Below, piece after piece: positions 1 to 4,966 of a stretch of DNA of 11,307 nt (position 1 is its first letter; each line of letters opens with the position of its first letter). Under the pieces are notes generated by a model, which saw only the letters and a program-made list of their open reading frames with translations, ran no database searches and was not told the DNA's origin. Made by a program: the position numbers and the translations under genes. Origin of the DNA: Oscillospiraceae bacterium (lineage in GTDB: Bacteria > Bacillota > Clostridia > Oscillospirales > Ruminococcaceae); contig JAGBFZ010000199.1 of the NCBI GenBank assembly GCA_018110855.1, positions 1-11,307 of the forward strand, in the 5' to 3' direction.

Positions 1-767
1 ACTTCAAGCCTCAGCCCGTTATCACCAAGGATAATGTTACCATGCAGATCGACACTGTTGTATTCTTCACAGTGACTGATGCAAAGCTTTATACCTACGG
101 CGTTGAGAGACCTCTCTCCGCTATCGAGAATCTTTCCGCCACAACTCTTCGTAACATCATCGGTGAGATGGAGCTGGATGCTACCCTCACCTCCCGTGAC
201 GTTATCAACACCAAGATCACCGCTATCCTCGATCAGGCTACTGACCGCTGGGGAATCAAGGTAAACAGAGTGGAGCTTAAAAACATTCTCCCCCCCAGAG
301 AGATCCAGGACGCCATGGAAAAGCAGATGAAGGCTGAGCGTGAGAGACGTGAAAAGATCCTTCAGGCAGAGGGTGAAAAGAAGTCTCAGGTGCTTGTGGC
401 AGAGGGTGAAAAGGAGTCCAAGATACTTCGTGCCGAGGCTGATAAGCAGGCGGCTATCCTTCAGGCAGAGGCTCAGAAGCAGGCTATGATACTCCGTGCC
501 GACGCCGTAAGGCAGCAGAAGATACTTGAAGCAGAGGGCGAAGCTGAGTCTATCAGAAACGTTCAGCAGGCTCTTGCCGACACTATCAGACAGCTCAATG
601 AAGCTAACCCCACCCAGAACGTTATTGCCATCAAGAGCCTTGAGGCATTTGCCAAGGCTGCTGACGGCAAGGCTACAAAGATCATTATCCCCTCTGAGAT
701 ACAGAGCCTTGCAGGACTTGCAACATCTGTGAAGGAGCTTGTTGCCGCAGACAAGACTGAGGAATGA
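1..767 (+). CDS. SPFH/band-7 domain protein (stomatin/flotillin-like), 5' end outside window
   Basis: The reading frame is open from position 3 upstream of the first internal ATG (42), reading FKPQPVITKDNVTMQID, so the true start lies before the window. What remains is the later part of the SPFH domain (PQPVITKDNVTM, then about 90 residues up to WGIKVNRVELKNILPP) followed by a long charged helix. The helix (about nt 312-560) carries 11-residue repeats of the type EKESKILRAEA / DKQAAILQAEA / QKQAMILRADA, the classic coiled coil of prohibitin/stomatin-type proteins. A short Ala/Ser-rich tail ends in TGA. Such proteins form membrane-anchored oligomeric rings that organise microdomains or regulate proteases; the N-terminal membrane anchor is not visible here. 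Similar proteins are often called QmcA/YbbK-like. No partner gene is visible, because the next gene is convergent. Family assignment is firm; cellular role is not. Confidence 0.93.
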   Translation, partial: FKPQPVITKDNVTMQIDTVVFFTVTDAKLYTYGVERPLSAIENLSATTLRNIIGEMELDATLTSRDVINTKITAILDQATDRWGIKVNRVELKNILPPREIQDAMEKQMKAERERREKILQAEGEKKSQVLVAEGEKESKILRAEADKQAAILQAEAQKQAMILRADAVRQQKILEAEGEAESIRNVQQALADTIRQLNEANPTQNVIAIKSLEAFAKAADGKATKIIIPSEIQSLAGLATSVKELVAADKTEE

Positions 768-828
768 TAAAAGGCTTCTCGGACGTGTGAGATGAAATTC
801 CTCACAGTCAGTCAGACAAATAATTCAA

Positions 829-864
829 TGGGCTGATACAGCGTGTGCTGCATCAGCCCATTTT
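829..864 (+). terminator. Rho-independent terminator between SPFH gene and bioY
   Basis: Arms 829-842 and 847-860 pair (TGGGCTGAT with ATCAGCCCA, one A/C mismatch, then CAGC with GCTG) around a 4-nt GTGT loop, followed on the + strand by TTTTCTTC. The hairpin lies 62 nt after the SPFH stop and 10 nt past the bioY stop on the other strand, so it probably terminates both convergent transcripts. The T-tract is better on the + side. A smaller 6-bp hairpin (786-791 with 801-806) precedes it. Confidence 0.85.
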
Positions 865-869
865 CTTCA

Positions 870-1427
870 TTACTTTTTCACCATATCAAGTTTTTCTCTG
901 ATTTTCGGTGCAAAGGAGATAGCAATAAGCATTTTTATAAGATCCCCCGGAATAAAAGGAAATACGCAGATGGACAATGCAGCTGCAGCAGCAGTGCCTG
1001 ACTGAAGACAGAACCATAACGTTCCGAATGCGTAGCATATAGCTGTTCCGATGATCATTCCAACAAGATGTATCCATCTTTTCTGAAATTTATCAATTGC
1101 AAGCCCTGCTATTACTGCCATTGGAATAAAGCCTATAATATAGCCGCCGGTCGGACCTGCCAGCTTCTCAAAGCCTCCGGTAAAGCCCGAAAACACAGGA
1201 ACTCCCACAAGTCCTATTAAAAGGTAGATCAAATAACTGACGGTTCCTTTTTTCCAATCCAGAACATAAAGAGAAATATATATAGCAAAATTTGTCAGTG
1301 AAATAGGCACGGGGCCTATCGGAATGGACAAGGGTGCCAGAACACAGATAACTGCAGCCATCAGGGCGGTTATTGTCAGTGAATAGGTTTTCGTGTTTCG
1401 AATGCTTTGGTTGATCTGTTTTTCCAT
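870..1427 (-). CDS. bioY: BioY-type biotin transporter, ECF S-component
   Basis: A 185-residue, very hydrophobic protein with about six membrane segments. It has BioY family features: SIPIGPVPISLTNFAIY near the N-terminus, then KLAGPTGGYIIGF in the middle and a FIPGDLIK motif near the C-terminus. BioY is the substrate-binding membrane subunit of the energy-coupling-factor biotin importer. The shared EcfA/EcfT subunits are not in this window and are presumably encoded elsewhere, although some BioY proteins can work alone. I chose the ATG at 1427 because AAGGA lies 11 nt upstream; an in-frame ATG at 1490 would add 21 polar residues without a good ribosome site. The gene starts 76 nt after bioB on the same strand and shares its BirA-type promoter, so it should be made when biotin is short. 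Confidence 0.92.
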   Translation of the reverse strand: MEKQINQSIRNTKTYSLTITALMAAVICVLAPLSIPIGPVPISLTNFAIYISLYVLDWKKGTVSYLIYLLIGLVGVPVFSGFTGGFEKLAGPTGGYIIGFIPMAVIAGLAIDKFQKRWIHLVGMIIGTAICYAFGTLWFCLQSGTAAAAALSICVFPFIPGDLIKMLIAISFAPKIREKLDMVKK

Positions 1428-1503
1428 AAATATATTTTTCCTTTCATTTTTTCCATAAAGGTGTGCAGGTCTCAGGCATGATCTTTGCATTTATGCAATA
1501 GTA

Positions 1504-2475
1504 TCACATTGATTCGATCTCACATTCAAAGCCTGCATCGGTGACAGCCCTGATCGTATCTTCTATCCCTTGTCCGCTTTCGGTCAGATATCCGGAAGCA
1601 AAAATTGAATCTACAACACTGAGGAGCTTTTTTTCTTCTCCTTTGAAATATATCTCCCGTCCTGCAGCACAGCGGATATCGGACTTTGGCAGCATAAGTC
1701 TTGCAAGACACAAAACCTTCATACAGTAAGAAGGTGTAAGTACCGAAACATCTGCATTTTCAAGCGGAGTGCCTGCGATCGGAAGCAGAAAGTTGATGGG
1801 AAGAGCTTCAGGTCTTATCTCACGCAGCTCCAGAAGCATATCCGCAACATCCTCCCTGCTCTCACCCATACCGATAATACCGCCGCTGCATATTTCGAAT
1901 CCGAGCCGCTGAAGCATATGTATATTTTCCACACGCTGTTCAAATGTATGTGTGGTACAAATTTTACTGTAATAATTTCTTCCGGTGTTAAGATTATGAT
2001 TTATCCGGTCAAGTCCTGCTTCTTTAAGCATACATGCCTGTTTCTCAGTTAAAAATCCGATGGAGCAGCAAAGGTGTGCGCATTTTTCTTTCATAACACG
2101 GATACGCTGTGCAAGCTCTTCAATTTCCTTATCAGTAAATTTCATTCCGCTCAGACCAATGCAGTGGCGGGACAAATGATATTTGTTCACTAAATCGTTG
2201 TGCTGATAAAGGGTCTCGTCAGATACCCATTTGTACTTATCGATCTCAGCTTTTGAACGGCATGACTGTGCACAGTATGCACAATCCTGAGAACAATTGC
2301 CGCTGCGGGCATTTGTTAAAATATGAACGCTGACGTGATTGCCCTTATATTTTCTGCGGAGCTTTTCCGCACATGAGATAAGCTCATCCAGCTGCTCGTC
2401 GGGGGTATTCAGTATCTCAATTGCCTCTTCACGGGAGATTGTCCTTTCCTCATTAATTTGAAGTTCAGAAATCAT
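1504..2475 (-). CDS. bioB: Biotin synthase (radical SAM)
   Basis: 323 residues, normal length for BioB, which inserts sulfur into dethiobiotin to make biotin. The radical-SAM cluster motif CSQDCAYC is at Cys61, Cys65 and Cys68. Residues matching the known [2Fe-2S] ligands are present: Cys105 (RHCIGLSG), Cys136 or 137 (LCCSIG), Cys196 (EICSGGIIGMGE) and Arg268 (IRCAAGRE). Other family blocks are HNLNTGRNYY and LPINFLLPIAGTPLE. The start at 2475 follows AAGAAGG at 7-nt spacing. The gene is first in a bioB-bioY operon; bioA, bioD and bioF are absent here. With the importer next door, this suggests scavenging of biotin or dethiobiotin, unless the other genes lie elsewhere. Nothing looks broken. 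Confidence 0.95.
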   Translation of the reverse strand: MISELQINEERTISREEAIEILNTPDEQLDELISCAEKLRRKYKGNHVSVHILTNARSGNCSQDCAYCAQSCRSKAEIDKYKWVSDETLYQHNDLVNKYHLSRHCIGLSGMKFTDKEIEELAQRIRVMKEKCAHLCCSIGFLTEKQACMLKEAGLDRINHNLNTGRNYYSKICTTHTFEQRVENIHMLQRLGFEICSGGIIGMGESREDVADMLLELREIRPEALPINFLLPIAGTPLENADVSVLTPSYCMKVLCLARLMLPKSDIRCAAGREIYFKGEEKKLLSVVDSIFASGYLTESGQGIEDTIRAVTDAGFECEIESM

Positions 2476-2511
2476 AGGTTTACCTTCTTTTATATCTTAT
2501 GTAATGGTATG

Positions 2512-2540
2512 ATTATATCATATAAAAACATACTTGTCAA
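2512..2540 (-). promoter_or_regulatory. Consensus sigma-A promoter of bioB-bioY
   Basis: On the minus strand TTGACA (2540-2535) and TATAAT (2517-2512) are separated by exactly 17 nt, both hexamers perfect. Transcription should start near 2505, about 30 nt before the bioB ATG. Such a strong core promoter would need repression, which fits the overlapping inverted repeat. Confidence 0.9.
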
Positions 2541-2565
2541 CACATTTTTGATTTTTAGTTGACAA
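2534..2565. promoter_or_regulatory. BirA-type biotin operator
   Basis: A perfect inverted repeat, TTGTCAAC (2534-2541), a 16-nt spacer, then GTTGACAA (2558-2565). This closely follows the known BirA operator form TTGTtAACC-N14-16-GGTTaACAA in half-site sequence and spacing. The promoter-proximal half-site contains the -35 hexamer of the bioB promoter, so bound biotinyl-AMP-BirA would block RNA polymerase. BirA itself is not in the window. The site assignment is inferred from sequence and from its position before bioB. Confidence 0.85.
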
Positions 2566-2643
2566 TTAAAAGAAAAATTTATAAAGGGTTCCTATCGAAA
2601 AGAAAAAATATAGCGGATCGGCAGATACTTTTTTTAGTGAATA

Positions 2644-2655
2644 ACAAATATTTGT
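2644..2655. repeat. 12-bp perfect palindrome upstream of arsR
   Basis: ACAAATATTTGT is self-complementary over 12 bp and ends 14 nt before the arsR -35 box. It could be an operator half or chance in AT-rich intergenic DNA. The rest of 2566-2668 shows no gene; it has poly-A and poly-T runs and no other clear signal. Confidence 0.25.
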
Positions 2656-2668
2656 GCATAAGTTCATA

Positions 2669-2697
2669 TTGACATTTCTCTATATATCGCATATAAT
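2669..2697 (+). promoter_or_regulatory. Consensus sigma-A promoter of the arsR operon
   Basis: TTGACA (2669-2674), a 17-nt spacer and TATAAT (2692-2697) are all perfect consensus. Transcription should start near 2704, giving a leader of about 30 nt before the arsR start codon at 2735. Confidence 0.9.
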
Positions 2698-2708
2698 TAC
2701 TATATAGA
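2679..2708. promoter_or_regulatory. Candidate ArsR operator (inverted repeat over the -10 box)
   Basis: TCTATATA (2679-2686) and TATATAGA (2701-2708) form perfect 8-bp inverted arms with a 14-nt spacer containing the -10 box. ArsR/SmtB repressors usually bind such imperfect AT-rich dyads over their own promoters. A second small palindrome, GATGATCATC, lies at 2707-2716 in the leader. Which one is used cannot be told from sequence; low complexity makes chance possible. Confidence 0.45.
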
Positions 2709-2734
2709 TGATCATCAATGAAAGGAAAAATATT

Positions 2735-3034
2735 ATGGAGCATGAATTTAAAAAAACAGCTGTCATATTCAAAGCGTTCTGCGATGAAAACCGAATAAAG
2801 ATATTACAGCTGCTGCAGAGCGGAGAAAAATGTGCCTGTATGCTCCTTGAAGAAATGAACATCACTCAGCCCACCCTTTCTCATCATATGAAAATCCTCT
2901 GTGACAGCGGCATTGTTACCGGGCGCAAGGAGGGCAAATGGATGCACTATTCTATTTCCGAAGCAGGGATAGAACGTGCGCAGGAATATCTTGACTCGCT
3001 GAAAAATGTTAAGGAGGAAAATCACAATGAGTAA
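2735..3034 (+). CDS. arsR: ArsR/SmtB-family metalloid-responsive repressor
   Basis: 99 residues, the usual size of a single winged-helix ArsR protein. The order is N-terminal helix, FKAFCDENRIKILQLL, the recognition region NITQPTLSHHMKIL, then the wing GRKEGKWMHYSIS. A Cys-x-Cys (Cys33 and Cys35, EKCACML) sits at the start of helix 3 just before the helix-turn-helix. This is where E. coli ArsR has ELCVCDL, the As(III)/Sb(III) site. Cys16 and Cys55 could be a further ligand. Metalloid sensing is therefore likely, though other soft metals are possible. The ATG at 2735 follows AAAGGA; the earlier in-frame ATG at 2708 lies almost on the transcription start and has no ribosome site. The gene overlaps the next by 8 nt, so the two are translationally coupled. 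It heads the operon through 4893 and probably represses it. Confidence 0.93.
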   Translation: MEHEFKKTAVIFKAFCDENRIKILQLLQSGEKCACMLLEEMNITQPTLSHHMKILCDSGIVTGRKEGKWMHYSISEAGIERAQEYLDSLKNVKEENHNE

Positions 3035-3470
3035 GACCGACAAGGCTCTGGAGCTTTTCTCAAATAATTTCAACTGTTCTCAGGCGGTGCTTACGGCATT
3101 TGCACCTGATTTCGGGCTTGACGAAAAGCTCGCATTAAAGCTTGGAACATCATTCGGAGGCGGTGCAAGAAACGGTGAGATCTGCGGTGCTGTTTCGGGA
3201 GCGCTTATGGTGCTGGGACTGAAATACGGTCATTTTGACGCTGCCGACAGCGAACAGAAATCAAAGGCATACGCTATAGCAGTGGAGTACACAAAACGTT
3301 TCAGGGAAGCAAACGGTTCTATCGTTTGTCGTGACCTGCTGGGATATGATCTGTCAAAGCCCGATGAAATGGCTTGTATCAAAGAAAAGGGACTGTTCGG
3401 TGATGTTTGTCCCAAAGCGATACAAAGTGCTGTGGAAATACTTGAAGGTGTCCTTGCCGATTATGAATAA
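3027..3470 (+). CDS. C_GCAxxG_C_C-family putative redox-active protein
   Basis: 147 residues, cytoplasmic, no signal peptide or membrane helix. The layout of spaced cysteines matches the C_GCAxxG_C_C family (PF09719-like): Cys17 in NCSQAVL, a Gly-rich stretch (TSFGGGARNGE), Cys53 in CGAVSG, then Cys101, Cys117 and Cys128. The biochemical function of the family is not established; the conserved cysteines suggest a redox or metal/metalloid-binding role. The ATG at 3027 is preceded by a strong AAGGAGG inside the arsR end; the 8-nt overlap indicates coupled translation. Its place between an ArsR repressor and an ArsP-type permease points to metalloid or thiol stress. Family call confident, function unknown. 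Confidence 0.85.
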   Translation: MSKTDKALELFSNNFNCSQAVLTAFAPDFGLDEKLALKLGTSFGGGARNGEICGAVSGALMVLGLKYGHFDAADSEQKSKAYAIAVEYTKRFREANGSIVCRDLLGYDLSKPDEMACIKEKGLFGDVCPKAIQSAVEILEGVLADYE

Positions 3471-3474
3471 CAGA

Positions 3475-3497
3475 TAAGCCGTGTTCTTCACGGCTTA
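3475..3497 (+). terminator. Intercistronic hairpin, likely processing or attenuation signal
   Basis: TAAGCCGTG (3475-3483) pairs perfectly with CACGGCTTA (3489-3497) around a 5-nt loop, 4 nt after the redox gene stop. No T-tract follows, so it is not a good intrinsic terminator. It may protect the 3' end of the arsR-redox transcript or lower expression of the permease downstream. Confidence 0.5.
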
Positions 3498-3553
3498 ATA
3501 AAGGCAGCATAAATAGACGCATTTAGATTTATTTATAGAAAGGCAGGGCTTTT

Positions 3554-4567
3554 ATGGAAACTCTCAGAACTATATGGGATTTTTTTCAGAACGAGATTCT
3601 CGGTATGGCTTGGCTGAACAGACTTATCGGCTCGGCGCTGAACGCTTTCGGTCTGGACAAGGATGGAAAACTCGGCGGAAGCATTCATTTTTTCATATAT
3701 GATATGATAAAAATAATGGTGCTTCTCGGCATACTGATCTTCATCATATCATATATCCAAAGCTATTTTCCGCCCGAACGCACAAAGAAAATATTGGGAC
3801 GTTTTCACGGAATAACGGCAAATATAACAGCCGCTCTGCTGGGAACGGTAACACCCTTTTGCTCCTGTTCGTCCATACCTCTTTTCATGGGATTTACAAG
3901 CGCGGGTCTGCCACTCGGAGTAACGTTCTCGTTCCTTATTTCCTCGCCTATGGTAGACCTTGGTTCTCTTGTGCTGCTGATGAGCATTTTCGGCTGGAAG
4001 GTCGCCGTTATTTATGTTGCTTTGGGACTTGTGATCGCAGTCGCAGGAGGTACGCTTATTGAAAAGCTGCAGCTTGAAGAGCAGGTGGAGGAATTCATTC
4101 GAAACGCCAAAGCACTTGATGTTCCGCAGGAGGAGCTGCATTTCAAGGAACGTATAAAATATGCCGCCCAACTGGTTTGGGAAACGGCAAAAAAGGTTTT
4201 TCCCTATGTTCTTATCGGAGTTGGCGTAGGTGCAGTTATCCACAACTGGATACCCGAGGAATATATTGTAAATATCCTCGGTGATAACAATCCGTTCGGC
4301 GTAATTATCGCAGCAGCTGCAGGCGTTCCGATGTATGCGGATATTTTCGGCACTATCCCCATTGCCGAAGCATTGCTCGCAAAGGGCGCACTTCTCGGTG
4401 TTGTGCTTTCCTTTATGATGGCGGTGACTACCCTTTCGCTGCCGTCAATGATAATGCTGCGCAAGGCTGTCAAGCCGAAGCTGCTCGGCATCTTCACTGC
4501 AATTTGCACGATAGGGATTATCCTTGTGGGATATTTCTTTAACGTGATACAAGGATATATAATGTAG
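3554..4567 (+). CDS. arsP: ArsP-type permease (DUF318 family), putative organoarsenical efflux
   Basis: 337 residues, an integral membrane protein with about eight hydrophobic segments in two halves joined by a charged cytoplasmic loop (about 168-205, KLQLEEQVEEFIRNAK). The hallmark TPFCSCSSIPLF (Cys103, Cys105) lies in the first half. The second half has the internal echo GVPMYADIFGTIPI and ends in VTTLSLPSMIML. Characterised ArsP members export trivalent methylated or aromatic arsenicals, and this CSC motif supports that. Related permeases of the same fold have other or unknown substrates. The ATG at 3554 follows AGGCAGGG. An 83-nt gap with a hairpin separates it from the redox gene; 11 nt separate it from the thioredoxin-like gene. 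Presumably under ArsR control. Confidence 0.88.
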   Translation: METLRTIWDFFQNEILGMAWLNRLIGSALNAFGLDKDGKLGGSIHFFIYDMIKIMVLLGILIFIISYIQSYFPPERTKKILGRFHGITANITAALLGTVTPFCSCSSIPLFMGFTSAGLPLGVTFSFLISSPMVDLGSLVLLMSIFGWKVAVIYVALGLVIAVAGGTLIEKLQLEEQVEEFIRNAKALDVPQEELHFKERIKYAAQLVWETAKKVFPYVLIGVGVGAVIHNWIPEEYIVNILGDNNPFGVIIAAAAGVPMYADIFGTIPIAEALLAKGALLGVVLSFMMAVTTLSLPSMIMLRKAVKPKLLGIFTAICTIGIILVGYFFNVIQGYIM

Positions 4568-4578
4568 GAGGTTTTATT

Positions 4579-4893
4579 ATGGCATTATTTGATTTTATGA
4601 AAAAGTCGGAAGAAAAAAAGCGCCCCGTTGACAAGGCGCTTATTGCAAAGATAAAAAACGTAAAGGTGCTTGGAGCAGGCTGCAAAAACTGTCATATCCA
4701 GTATGAAAATGTGAAAAAAGCTCTCGAAGCTATGAGCATACCCGTTGAGCCTGAGTATATCACCGATATGGCGAAGATAGCTGAATACGGCGTTATGAGT
4801 ATGCCTGTTATAGTTGTCAACGAAAAGGTCGTATCTCAGGGCAGAGTATTGAAGCCCTCGGAGGTAGGTAAGCTTTTAATGGAGATGAAGTGA
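4579..4893 (+). CDS. Small thioredoxin-fold redox protein (redox-active disulfide protein 2 type)
   Basis: 104 residues: a lysine-rich N-terminal tail (about 1-25) and then a minimal thioredoxin fold. The active site is Cys35-Lys-Asn-Cys38 in LGAGCKNCH, and cis-Pro76 is in SMPVIVV. This GxGCxxC form is typical of the short thioredoxin/glutaredoxin-like proteins annotated redox-active disulfide protein 2. The likely role is thiol-disulfide exchange in the cytoplasm, perhaps reducing a partner encoded in the same operon. The stub of an arsenate reductase immediately downstream suggests that enzyme was a partner, because LMW-phosphatase-type ArsC needs a thioredoxin. A strong AGGAGG precedes the ATG. 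The stop TGA is followed by the arsC stub after one base. Confidence 0.88.
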   Translation: MALFDFMKKSEEKKRPVDKALIAKIKNVKVLGAGCKNCHIQYENVKKALEAMSIPVEPEYITDMAKIAEYGVMSMPVIVVNEKVVSQGRVLKPSEVGKLLMEMK

Positions 4894-4894
4894 C

Positions 4895-4945
4895 TTGAAT
4901 AAGGCAGCTTTTATATGTGAACACAATTCCTGCCGAAGCCGTATC
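4895..4945 (+). pseudogene. arsC: Truncated arsenate reductase (LMW phosphatase-type ArsC), N-terminal stub
   Basis: From a TTG start, one base after the thioredoxin stop and 10 nt after GGAG, the frame reads MNKAAFICEHNSCRSRI. This is the N-terminal strand and P-loop (C-x5-R: Cys8-EHNSC-Arg14-Ser15) of thioredoxin-linked arsenate reductases, whose usual form is VAFICVHNSCRSQIAEA. Similarity stops after about 17 codons. The same frame stays open to 5401 but only as antisense of the ABC permease, so it is not a real continuation. The other roughly 115 residues, including the catalytic Asp and the redox cysteines of the C-terminal half, are missing and are not found elsewhere in the window. The gene was cut off where the two-component/ABC module begins, or this is an assembly join. 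The stub cannot be an active enzyme. Confidence 0.7.
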
Positions 4946-4964
4946 GGTTATCGGTATAAAAGCT
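4906..4964. repeat. 10-bp inverted repeat spanning the arsC/ABC junction
   Basis: AGCTTTTATA (4906-4915) and TATAAAAGCT (4955-4964) are perfect inverted copies 39 nt apart. The right arm runs into the stop codon of the ABC permease on the minus strand. The arms enclose the place where arsC similarity ends. It is not a usual terminator: the loop is long and the stem AT-rich. Confidence 0.45.
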
Positions 4965-4966
4965 AT
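4955..4966 (+). repeat. Left copy of 12-bp direct repeat flanking the two-component/ABC module
   Basis: TATAAAAGCTAT here is identical to 9961-9972. The following bases also agree with a one-base gap (TCTG here, CTG there). The two copies sit at the two outer edges of the response regulator-kinase-ABC block, about 5.0 kb apart. It could be a trace of insertion or recombination; chance repeats of this length are expected in a window this size. Confidence 0.4.

Noticed and set aside
1428..1490. Upstream ATG giving a 206-residue BioY
   Set aside because: The extra 21 residues are not BioY-like and no ribosome site precedes them, whereas 1427 has a good one.
2559..2585. Second + strand promoter from TTGACA at 2559 with TATAAA at 2580
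   Set aside because: The spacer is only 15 nt and the TTGACA is explained by the symmetric BirA operator; arsR has its own perfect promoter.
3749..4243. 164-codon minus strand open frame
   Set aside because: Antisense of ArsP; composition is that of a shadow frame.
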